Under the pieces are notes generated by a model that was not told the DNA's origin, made no database searches, and worked only from the letters and a program-made list of their open reading frames with translations. From assembly GCA_023150835.1 (NCBI GenBank), contig JAKLKB010000084.1:1-42330 (forward strand): a stretch of DNA of 42,330 nucleotides. Direction: 5' to 3'. Positions 35,019-42,330 of this stretch are shown here, one piece after another. Within the stretch, counting starts at the first letter, position 1, and each line of letters begins with the position of its first letter. The position numbers and the translations under genes were made by a program. Source of the stretch: Myxococcota bacterium. Its GTDB lineage: Bacteria; Myxococcota_C; UBA6777.

Positions 35019-36140
35019 ATGCGTACAATTTTTTTCTTCAGAACAAGTCGGCTCTTACTCGCTTGGTTCGGCCTTTTGGGGGCCTTGTGCTCGCCATCCG
35101 TCCATGCAGGTCTGCCCCATCCGTATTTTTCGCGCTTCCCCAAAGCCGAAAAAGAACTCGAAGCGCTACTCCAACGCGCTCAGATCCAGCCGCTCGAACC
35201 CCAACCTGCCGATCTGTCGCTCAAGCTCCTTGATGCCCGAGAGTCGAGGCTTTACAACGTCGCTCGCCACCGCGGCCAACTGATCGTCCTGTCCCGATGG
35301 GCCACATGGTGTTCGGCTTGCAAAGCAGAACTCCCTTCCAAACTGGCGATGCACAAACAACTCCAAGACACACGCCTCGCACTGATCGGGGTTTCCGAAG
35401 AAGATCGTGAGACCGTCCGTACATACGAACAAAAAGCCGCAGAGCGCTATCCGATCAGCTTGCTTGATTCCTCGGGCATCGTGCAAAAATTTTTCCCAAG
35501 CAGCGGACTCCCCACCACGATCTTGATCGATGCGTGGGGATGGGTGGTGGGGATGCGTGTCGGCGGCCTTGCATGGGACTCCACAGACACCCTCGCCCTG
35601 ATGCGTTATCTGTTGTCGATGCGCCCCGCACAGCCTTTGCGTGATCAAGCCCCCGCCCCCCAAGCCGAATTTACCCGCCGATGGCGCGTTCGCATCGGCC
35701 AAACCTTCGCTGTACCCGTCACCCTTCGCTGGAACGGAGAAGCCGACAAATACGCCCGTATCGCCTTCCGCCTCCCACAAGATCCCGCCTTCTCCAACGA
35801 AGGTCTCGAAACATCGGGCATCACCTCCAACGACCAAGGCAACCAACGCACCTACACGCTCAAACTCAAACTCTTGCGCACAGGGCGCTTTGAACTCAAA
35901 CCCCTCTTGCTCAACTACTGGCTCAAAGATTACGACCAGCACTTCCAAGCCGACCTCGGCAGCCTCACCGCCCAAGCCAGCGCACTCGCCCCACTCCACA
36001 CTGTCCCACCTTGGACCCTCTGGACCAGTTTGGCCGCTGTTCTCGCTTTCTTGCTCTTCCTTGGCTTCGCCATCCAACGCAGCAGTCAACGCGATCAAAA
36101 TGACCACAACGCCACCCCTCCCCCACGAAAAAAGGCATAA
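35019..36140 (+). CDS. TlpA-type thioredoxin fused to a membrane-anchored beta domain
   Basis: The 373-residue protein has a signal peptide (to about residue 30, VHAG) and a thioredoxin-fold domain (about 40-200). The redox motif WCSAC (97-101) is followed by LIGVSEEDRETV and the cis-Pro segment GLPTTILIDAWG. Such TlpA/ResA-like proteins reduce periplasmic disulfides. A second domain (about 208-315) with an LKLLRTGRFELKPLLLNYWL strand pair recalls BatD-type beta sandwiches. A membrane helix (about 325-350) and a short cytoplasmic tail end the protein. ATG 35019 is preferred (TGGA 7 bases upstream); ATG 35007 is possible. Its TAA is the start of repeat A copy 6. It probably belongs functionally to the Bat cluster. 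Confidence 0.82.
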   Translation: MRTIFFFRTSRLLLAWFGLLGALCSPSVHAGLPHPYFSRFPKAEKELEALLQRAQIQPLEPQPADLSLKLLDARESRLYNVARHRGQLIVLSRWATWCSACKAELPSKLAMHKQLQDTRLALIGVSEEDRETVRTYEQKAAERYPISLLDSSGIVQKFFPSSGLPTTILIDAWGWVVGMRVGGLAWDSTDTLALMRYLLSMRPAQPLRDQAPAPQAEFTRRWRVRIGQTFAVPVTLRWNGEADKYARIAFRLPQDPAFSNEGLETSGITSNDQGNQRTYTLKLKLLRTGRFELKPLLLNYWLKDYDQHFQADLGSLTAQASALAPLHTVPPWTLWTSLAAVLAFLLFLGFAIQRSSQRDQNDHNATPPPRKKA

Positions 36141-36243
36141 TACGAGATCCGCCCATAGTGCTACCGTAACGGTGTAGGGGCAGCCCAAGAATCGGGCGTC
36201 TACGCAATATCTTACGATCACACATCGCTCGGATATCGTATAA
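36138..36243 (+). repeat. Palindromic repeat A, copy 6 (first of a tandem pair)
   Basis: It begins TAATACGAGATCCGCCC, the TAA being the stop codon of the thioredoxin-fusion gene, and ends CGGATATCGTA merging into TAATACGA of copy 7. The central hairpin has lost one arm (GGGGCAGCCCAAGAATCGGGCGTC), so it is shorter than copy 7. It is in the plus orientation. Confidence 0.88.
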
Positions 36244-36359
36244 TACGAGATCCGCCCGTTGCGTGATCGTGACGAGGTAGGGGCTGCCCCCCGTGGCTGC
36301 CCGATGGCAGGGCGTCTACGCACGATCCTTCGATCACACATCTTGCGGATATCGTATAA
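36241..36359 (+). repeat. Palindromic repeat A, copy 7 (second of a tandem pair)
   Basis: The ends are TAATACGAGATCCGCCC and TGCGGATATCGTATAA, sharing about three bases with copy 6 in a head-to-tail tandem. The central GGGGCTGCC.../GGCTGCCC hairpin is intact. Bases 36360-36497, between this copy and the universal stress gene, show no recognised feature apart from that gene's ribosome site. Confidence 0.88.
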
Positions 36360-36497
36360 GTCCGCTGTTGAGGCTTCTATTTGATATACATCACGACAAC
36401 AAAGCTCGCTTGTGCTACACCACAAGACCAGAGTGTCGGCTGTTCGTCAAAGCCATCTGCCACCGCGCTCAAAGCGCCAACGTAGGGAGATTTTTGC

Positions 36498-36962
36498 ATG
36501 AAGCTCCAAAAGATCCTCGTCGCAACCGACTTTTCGACTTGTTCCCAAAAAGCCCTTGATTACGCCAAAGATCTGGGCGCAGCTTTTGGAGCCAAGATCT
36601 TTTTGCTCCATGTCATCGACGTTCCCGCAGAGTTATCGACCGAAGCGATGATCCGCGCAGGCCAAGAAGGCCCCTTGATCAGCCTCGAAGACTATCTGCG
36701 CGAAAGCTGCCGACAAAGCCTCGATGACTTCGCAAACCAAGTCACCAGCGCAGGGCTGGACGTCGAAGAGATCGTCGAAGCGGGTCTCCCCTACCGTGTG
36801 ATCCTTCACAAAGCCGAACACCTCGGCATCGACCTGATCGTCATGGGAACCCAAGGCCGCACAGGGCTCAAACACCTCTTCCTTGGTAGCACCGCTGAAC
36901 GTGTCGTTCGCCAAGCAACTTGCCCCGTCCTCACCCTCCGTTCCTCCGATACTTCCGCGTAA
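36498..36962 (+). CDS. Universal stress protein (UspA family)
   Basis: The 154-residue length and the opening KILVATDFSTCSQKALDYA are typical of a single UspA domain. The nucleotide-binding motif G-x2-G-x9-G-[S/T] is intact in GTQGRTGLKHLFLGST, followed by AERVVRQATCPVLTL. It is therefore probably an ATP-binding stress-resistance protein in the cytoplasm. GGGAG lies 8 bases before the ATG. Its stop codon TAA is supplied by the terminus of repeat A copy 8. It is probably a separate unit from the Bat operon, because two repeats and 138 further bases intervene. Confidence 0.94.
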   Translation: MKLQKILVATDFSTCSQKALDYAKDLGAAFGAKIFLLHVIDVPAELSTEAMIRAGQEGPLISLEDYLRESCRQSLDDFANQVTSAGLDVEEIVEAGLPYRVILHKAEHLGIDLIVMGTQGRTGLKHLFLGSTAERVVRQATCPVLTLRSSDTSA

Positions 36963-37078
36963 TACGATATCCGAGTGATCTATGATCGAAGGATAGCGCG
37001 AGGACGCCCTATCCTTGGGCAGCCACAGGGGGCTGCCCCTACGTTTTACGATCACGCTCCCTGCGGATTTCGTGTAAG
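36960..37078 (-). repeat. Palindromic repeat A, copy 8
   Basis: It begins TAATACGATATCCGAG, whose TAA is the stop of the universal stress protein, and ends CTGCGGATTTCGTGTAA. The central GGGCAGCC/GGCTGCCCC hairpin is intact. It is in the minus orientation. The following 100 bases up to 37178 separate it from the convergent giant lipoprotein and show nothing recognised. Confidence 0.9.
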
Positions 37079-37178
37079 TACCTCCCCAAATATCCCCCGA
37101 AATATCTCCAAAAAATCCCCCAACAAGCCGCTGCTGTCGAGCAAAATGTCTTTTTAGACCCGCCCAAAGCAACGGCGT

Positions 37179-40100
37179 TTATGGAAGTGTGACACGAAGG
37201 AAGAGGCGGTCGGTGCCGACACCTGCGCCAAAGTTGCCAAGAACATCAAGACCATAGAGACTATTTCCAAGAGAGGGAGAAAAGGTGTGCCACTCTTGCC
37301 CGTCCGAAGAGGCGACGACCACGCCTGCGCTGTCTGCGGCGAGATAGCGGCCATTTCCGACAGAGACGACAGTATAGAGGGTGTTGGTGGTTGGGCTAGT
37401 GAGGGGAGTCCACGACACACCGCCGTTTCCGCTCCACAAGATCCGACCCAATGAACCCACCGCCACCGCACTTGTCGCGGAGTATTGGGCGACAGCGTAC
37501 AGCGTGTCGGTGTTGGGGTTGGTCGAGCGGCTCCAAACATTGGCGGTGCTATCGGTGGAAAGCACGATGGTTCCGCTCGAACCGACAGCCAAACAACGGG
37601 TCGAAAGACAATGTACGCCGTTGAGCGTGTTGGTCACACCCGAAGTGCGTGTGGACCAAGAGACGCCATTGTTGCTGCTATAATGGATCGTTCCTGAGGC
37701 TCCGACGGTGACAAACCCGCTGGTGCTTTGGGCTGAGACGGCATAGAGGCTCGATGTCGTCGGCGCTGTCACCGAAGACCACGTTGCACCGCTGTCAGTC
37801 GAACGATGGATCAAGCCCGATGTTCCGACGGCGATCAACGTTGCGGGAGTGCCATCGCTTGCATCGATCCCATAAAACGTGCTGCCCGTCGTCGAAGCGT
37901 CCGTCCACGAAACGCCGTTGTCGTTGCTGCGCACAAGATTGCTTGCAAACCCCGCAGCAGCAAAGTTGTTGCTGCCGCTTTGTGTGACGGAGCGCAAGGT
38001 GCCGATCGAAGGCGAAGCGACCGTCCATGTCGCCCCATAATCGGCGGTGCGCAGGCTCAGACCATATTCTCCCACAGCGATATAGTTGGATGTCGCATAG
38101 TTACGAAACACACCGTAGAGCCAAGTGCTTGCGGGCGTGGGATTGGGGACGACCGACCATGTGCTGCCGCTATCTCCCGAACGAAGGATGGTTCCTGATG
38201 TGCCGACCGCAACGGCCCCACCAAAGTCGATCGACACAGCGCGCAACGTGCTGGTGGTGGGTGTGGTGACGTTGGTCCATGAACTTCCCCCATTGCTCGA
38301 ACGGATCACACTCCCGAGAGATCCGACGGCGATCGCGGTGCTGCCGATATCATAGAGATAGACTCCGTACAGCGTGGAGGTCGCTGGACTCGATACAGTC
38401 GCCCACGAAGTCCCCGTTGTCGTCGAGCGGATCACCACGCCTCCCGAACCGACCGCGATCGCCGTCGAGCTTTTAAGCGAGACCGCATAAAGCAGCGAAG
38501 TGGTGGGACTCGATACGGACACCCACGTAGCCCCGTTGTCGGTCGAGCGCAAGATCGTTCCCCCCGATCCCACCGCGATCGCCGTGTAAGTACTCGTCCC
38601 TGTTTCGTACACAGACACACCGTACAGCGTGTTGGCGGTCGGGCTGGTCACGGCGGTCCAAGAGATCCCACCATCCGAGGAGCGCAAGATCGTGCCGCTT
38701 GAACCGACGGCCACCGCGACGTTATCCGCAAGGCTGATCGCATAAAGCGTGTTGGTGGTTGGGGTGGGGACAGTGGTCCATGTCGTGCCGCTATTTACAG
38801 ACCGCATAATCACGCCGTAGCTTCCGGCAGAAAGAGCGATCGATCCGCCGTAGCCGTTGTCGTAAGTGGTACCGTAGAGCGTCACGCTGCGGCTTTTGGA
38901 AACAAATTGGATCGGACCTTCGCCGACAGCGCCTGCGCCCGAACGGATCGCCAAAAGTGCGGTGGGGCTGCGCAACGCGATTGCCGTGTAGCTCCCGCTG
39001 CTTCCAAGCGGGCGCTTGGTAAAACTCACGCCATGATCTTGGCTGAGGTAGTAGTCGCTGCTTCCACTTGCAGCGATCGCCAGCGTCCCACCTCCGGGCG
39101 AAATGGCATGCGCCAACGTCACCGTGTCCGCAAAGGTGATCCGCCCCCAGACACCGCCACTATCGCTGCTACGCACCACCGTTCCGCTGACGCCCACGGC
39201 CACCACATCGCTAAAGCCGGTCCAAGCCACCGCCCGCAAGTGGTTGGTGGTGGGCGAAGTCTGCGAAGTCCACGAAACACCGCTGTCGGTGGAACGTACG
39301 ATGCTACCGTTGTTTCCAACAGCCACCACCGTCCCCGAAGTCTCGGAGCGACTCGATATGCCAAAGAGAGCTTGTCCGCTGGCTTGTGTACTCGTCGTCC
39401 ACGTCGTACCTCCATCTCGCGAGACGACCACCGTGCCGCCATCGCCGACCGCAATAAAGTTGCCTGTGGTGTATGTCACGGCACGCAAGGTCGCGGTGGT
39501 TCCGCTGCTGAATTTGCTAAAGGACGCGCCCTTATCGCGTGACAACAAGATCTCACCGCTGCCACCGACGATCACCAACAAACCAGCGGTCGAAGAAGCC
39601 GCTGCAAGGAGGTTGTTGGCGCTATTGCTCGAAACGGTCGCCCACACACCTCCGCTGTTGACGGTGCGCCAAATATTCCCGTTGTTTCCGAAGGCAACGC
39701 CGATCTGAGGATCGACAAACGCGGCCCCTTGCGTCCCTGTCGGAAACGACAGGCCATTCCAATTGTTGTAAAGGCACGCACCGTTGTTGTCGATCTTTCC
39801 GTCGCAATCGTTGTCATTCCAGTCGCAAGACTCGATTACTGGGCCGACTTGCCCGTTGCAGGTGCCCGACCAGCGCCCTGCCACACAACCTTCGCTACCT
39901 GTGCGACAAGCGCCTGCACATTGGTAATTGGCCCCCACCAAGACGCACCCCGATCCGCCCGTATAACAAGCGCGAGTCTGGCCGACGTTGCACTCTCGAC
40001 ATTCGTCCACTTGTCCGTTGCAATCGTCGTCTGCGTTGTTTGCACAATCCTCCGTTCGCGGTAAGGTCTGACCGATACAGCTTCCCCATGTTCCGCTGCT

Positions 40101-41909
40101 ACAGGTCTGTGTGCCTGCTCGACAGATGCCGATATTCGCGGTCCCCGACGGTCCCGTATAACAAGACCGCGATACGCCTTGATCGACCGTCCCGTCGCAA
40201 TCGTTGTCGATGTTGTCGCAGCTTACTTCGGTGGCTTCGTATGCTGGATTGTTGGCTTTGTACTGGGCCTCGGTGCAATCGCGCCATCCAGCGGCCCCTG
40301 CACAGATCTGACGCGCTCCCGCACAAGCCCCTGTCGTCTTGCTGCACGGTGGCCCAAGGAGACCGTCATCGATCTTGCCGTTGCAATCGTCGTCTTGGCC
40401 GTTGCAGACCTCCGCAACAGGCTTGATCGCACCTTGGCAAACGCCCCATGTTCCGATGCTTACGCAGGTCTGGTCACCTTCTTTGCAAAGCCCGATGCCT
40501 TGGGTGTTTGCGGGGCCATCGTAGCACTTGCGCGTCTGGCCGGGTACGCAAAGGCAGTTGTTGTCGACTTGCCCGTCACAGTCGTCATCTTTTTGGTTGC
40601 AAAGCTCTCGATCAGGCAACACTTCACCCGCACAAGTCCCCCAACGTCCCGCCGTACACGTCTGCGTACCCGCAGCGCAAACACCTTCGCATTGGTACGT
40701 GTTCCCTTGCAGTCGACAGCCCCCTGTCCCCGAATAACACGACCGACGGAGGTTTTCATCGATCTGACCGTCGCAGTTGTTGTCAAGATTGTCGCACTTG
40801 GTCTCCGTCTCTTCGTAGTTCGGGTCGGTTTTTTGATATGCAACAGCGTCACAAGCCGCCCAACCTTGCGCACCTTTGCATTCTTTTTTGCTCCCTGCAC
40901 AGACGCCTTGTTGCTTGTCGCAAGGAGGCGCTTGCATACCGTTGTCGATCTGACCGTCGCAATCGTCGTCTTTGCCGTTGCATTCTTCGGGTATGGGTTT
41001 GATCTCCCCATCACAAGGGCTCCATTTCCCGCCTGTGTCGCAAGTGCGAGAACCTTTCTTACACAGGCCTTTTCCGCCTGTTCCATCAGGCCCTGTGTAA
41101 CATTCTTCTTTCTGCCCCGGGATACAATCGCACTTGTTGTCGACCACTCCATCGCAATCATCGTCTTTTCCGTTGCAATCTTCGCCTGATGGCGGTATCG
41201 CATCGAGGCAAGCTCCCCACGTTCCGTCGGCTTGGCAAGTCATCGTTCCCTTTTTACAGACGCCGATCCCTGCGGTCTTTTCAGGCCCCGTATAACAAGG
41301 CGCGGTCTGGCTCTCTTTGCAAGCACAAGCCGCGATATCATCGATCTTTCCGTTGCAATCGTCGTCGATGCCGTTGCAGGTTTCCTTGGTCGGCAAGCTC
41401 GCACCTTCGCAGTTTTTGTCCCATGTTCCGTCACTTTGGCATCGTTGTACCCCTGCCTTGCAGGGGAGATTGGCGCGTGTCTCGGTCGGCCCGGGATAAC
41501 ACGGCTGCGCTTCGCCTTGTTTACAAGCGCATCCCTCGTCGACAAGGCCGTTGCAGTTGTCGTCGAGCTGGTTGCATTCTTCGGTCTTGGGCAAGGACTC
41601 ACCTTCGCAAGCCCCCCATTTTCCGCTTTGACAGCGCTGTCGCCCGCCCTTGCAAGGTCCGACACCCTCCGTCCCTTCGGGGCCAGTATAGCAACGGCGA
41701 AAGTTTCCGTCTTGGCATTCGGTCGGATTCGTCTCAGGAATTACCTCGCTCGCATCTGGCGTGGAAGGTTTCACGCACTTCCCGTTTTCGCAAAGGCTGT
41801 TTGCACCGACACAATCACCGTCGAATTTGCACTCAGGATCCCCGCAAGCCGCCAACCCCATCACCCACAACAAGACCACCATTCCACACAAACTGATCAA
41901 ACGACGCAT
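37179..41909 (-). CDS. Giant lipoprotein: metal-binding-motif repeats plus Ycf48/BNR-like propellers
   Basis: The 1576-residue protein starts with a lipoprotein signal ending GLAAC and a short Cys-rich head. Residues about 60-705 contain ten Asp/Cys loops, for example CNGIDDDCNGKIDD, CNGKDDDCDGVVD and CDNIDNDCDGTVD. Between them lie CYTGPEGT and C-K-x-G-x-x-x-C units; this is the putative metal-binding (MopR-type) motif common in Myxococcota. From about 710 to the end, some twenty repeats of about 40 residues read like GTILRSTDNGATW, matching Ycf48/BNR beta-propeller blades. Twenty blades would suit about three propellers. A surface calcium-stabilised stalk with a propeller head is inferred. 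ATG 41909 is chosen over a frame 46 codons longer because GGAG lies 9 bases upstream and the signal begins there. Confidence 0.88.
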   Translation of the reverse strand: MRRLISLCGMVVLLWVMGLAACGDPECKFDGDCVGANSLCENGKCVKPSTPDASEVIPETNPTECQDGNFRRCYTGPEGTEGVGPCKGGRQRCQSGKWGACEGESLPKTEECNQLDDNCNGLVDEGCACKQGEAQPCYPGPTETRANLPCKAGVQRCQSDGTWDKNCEGASLPTKETCNGIDDDCNGKIDDIAACACKESQTAPCYTGPEKTAGIGVCKKGTMTCQADGTWGACLDAIPPSGEDCNGKDDDCDGVVDNKCDCIPGQKEECYTGPDGTGGKGLCKKGSRTCDTGGKWSPCDGEIKPIPEECNGKDDDCDGQIDNGMQAPPCDKQQGVCAGSKKECKGAQGWAACDAVAYQKTDPNYEETETKCDNLDNNCDGQIDENLRRSCYSGTGGCRLQGNTYQCEGVCAAGTQTCTAGRWGTCAGEVLPDRELCNQKDDDCDGQVDNNCLCVPGQTRKCYDGPANTQGIGLCKEGDQTCVSIGTWGVCQGAIKPVAEVCNGQDDDCNGKIDDGLLGPPCSKTTGACAGARQICAGAAGWRDCTEAQYKANNPAYEATEVSCDNIDNDCDGTVDQGVSRSCYTGPSGTANIGICRAGTQTCSSGTWGSCIGQTLPRTEDCANNADDDCNGQVDECRECNVGQTRACYTGGSGCVLVGANYQCAGACRTGSEGCVAGRWSGTCNGQVGPVIESCDWNDNDCDGKIDNNGACLYNNWNGLSFPTGTQGAAFVDPQIGVAFGNNGNIWRTVNSGGVWATVSSNSANNLLAAASSTAGLLVIVGGSGEILLSRDKGASFSKFSSGTTATLRAVTYTTGNFIAVGDGGTVVVSRDGGTTWTTSTQASGQALFGISSRSETSGTVVAVGNNGSIVRSTDSGVSWTSQTSPTTNHLRAVAWTGFSDVVAVGVSGTVVRSSDSGGVWGRITFADTVTLAHAISPGGGTLAIAASGSSDYYLSQDHGVSFTKRPLGSSGSYTAIALRSPTALLAIRSGAGAVGEGPIQFVSKSRSVTLYGTTYDNGYGGSIALSAGSYGVIMRSVNSGTTWTTVPTPTTNTLYAISLADNVAVAVGSSGTILRSSDGGISWTAVTSPTANTLYGVSVYETGTSTYTAIAVGSGGTILRSTDNGATWVSVSSPTTSLLYAVSLKSSTAIAVGSGGVVIRSTTTGTSWATVSSPATSTLYGVYLYDIGSTAIAVGSLGSVIRSSNGGSSWTNVTTPTTSTLRAVSIDFGGAVAVGTSGTILRSGDSGSTWSVVPNPTPASTWLYGVFRNYATSNYIAVGEYGLSLRTADYGATWTVASPSIGTLRSVTQSGSNNFAAAGFASNLVRSNDNGVSWTDASTTGSTFYGIDASDGTPATLIAVGTSGLIHRSTDSGATWSSVTAPTTSSLYAVSAQSTSGFVTVGASGTIHYSSNNGVSWSTRTSGVTNTLNGVHCLSTRCLAVGSSGTIVLSTDSTANVWSRSTNPNTDTLYAVAQYSATSAVAVGSLGRILWSGNGGVSWTPLTSPTTNTLYTVVSVGNGRYLAADSAGVVVASSDGQEWHTFSPSLGNSLYGLDVLGNFGAGVGTDRLFLRVTLP

Positions 41910-42050
41910 GAAACCACGCTCCACACAGCGACAAAACCCAACAAATGCCGACGGCACGACCCTTCCTTGGACATGACGAACGCACAAAACTTGATTGTCT
42001 TTCCCCCACAAGGGTTTGTAAATAGGACAAAACCAAGCGACACGCAAAAC

Positions 42051-42330
42051 GGATACGAAATCCGCCCATTGTGTGACCGTAACGGTGTAGGGGCTGCCCC
42101 CATACGCGCCTTGTTAAGCGGAGGAAAGCCCCCCACCCCGCCCTCCCCCGTGAACAGGGGAGGGAGCGAAAGTCGGAAGCATCGGGGATGTTGTTTTTTC
42201 ATGACGCACGCTGTATGCACGAAATGCAGACGCTGCCCGTTCCAACTTCCCCCCGTTGGCCGGGGGGATTGAGGGGGGGAGAAAAAAAAAGGCGATCAAG
42301 ACCGACTCTACGAGGTTTCCACCTTAACAA
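42051..42330 (+). repeat. Palindromic repeat A, copy 9, with nested repeat B (cut by window end)
   Basis: The left half GGATACGAAATCCGCCC...GTAGGGGCTGCCCCCATACG is repeat A in plus orientation. It is followed by CGCCTTGTTAAG, then the repeat-B core with a CTCCCC/GGGGAG hairpin nearly identical to copy 3. A second, G/C-run-rich palindrome follows (CCCCCCGTTGGCCGGGGGG near 42251-42269), and the window ends in CCACCTTAACAA, the inner boundary seen in copy 3. The remaining right half should lie just past the window end. Confidence 0.8.

Noticed and set aside
35166-36425. 419-codon minus-strand frame opposite the thioredoxin fusion
   Set aside because: Antisense to a convincing gene and running through two repeat copies.
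40179-41189. 336-codon plus-strand frame opposite the metal-binding repeats
   Set aside because: Its repeated hydrophobic blocks (IDLAVAIVV-like) are the reverse complement of the Asp/Cys repeats, not a membrane protein.

Overview
The window looks like a stretch of a Gram-negative, probably deltaproteobacterial or Myxococcota-like chromosome. This is an inference from gene content: many lipoproteins and signal-peptide proteins, a large Cys-rich lipoprotein with repeated C-N-x-x-D-D-D-C-x-G-x-x-D motifs, multi-IPT/TIG and VIT-vWA surface proteins, and a von Willebrand (Bat-type) operon. By eye the DNA is moderately GC-rich, except for a clearly AT-richer patch at about 400-1730. No rRNA, tRNA, CRISPR array or transposase gene was seen.

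Layout. 1-646: no convincing gene, two small hairpins. 647-1726: a lone adenine-type DNA methyltransferase in AT-rich DNA. 1733-5725 (minus): lepB, lepA and a UDP-glucuronate decarboxylase-type epimerase. 6073-13105: a small lipoprotein with Ca-binding-like D-x-N-x-D-G repeats (plus), a 1231-residue PKD/IPT lipoprotein (minus) and a VIT-vWA secreted protein (plus). 13106-13566: repeats. 13567-17930 (minus): a DUF1232-like membrane peptide, a DUF4920-like periplasmic protein and an RND transporter. 18381-20473 (minus): ftsZ, outside any visible dcw cluster, and queF. 20656-36140 (plus): a long Bat-type operon of MoxR ATPase, DUF58 protein, a small BatD-like protein, two vWA membrane proteins (BatA/BatB type), a 1507-residue TPR lipoprotein with two DUF5060-like beta-sandwich segments, a large BatD-like protein, a TPR-SH3 protein (BatE type) and a TlpA-type thioredoxin fused to a membrane-anchored beta domain. 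36498-36962: universal stress protein. 37179-41909 (minus): a 1576-residue lipoprotein with about ten metal-binding-motif repeats followed by about twenty Ycf48/BNR-like repeats.

Two themes stand out. First, the Bat operon is unusually elaborated. It carries three BatD-like beta proteins, a BatA homologue with an extra helical module inside its vWA domain, and a BatC-position protein grown into a giant lipoprotein. The likely picture is a MoxR/vWA chaperone-like machine in the inner membrane working with periplasmic and outer-membrane partners, and with a redox protein at the end of the operon. Second, a family of short palindromic repeats (about 110-120 bp, ends TAATACGA[A/T/G]ATCCG) occurs nine times. 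Several copies begin exactly at a stop codon, so that the repeat terminus forms the gene's stop. One copy does this for two convergent genes at once. Two copies are larger composites carrying a second nested repeat.
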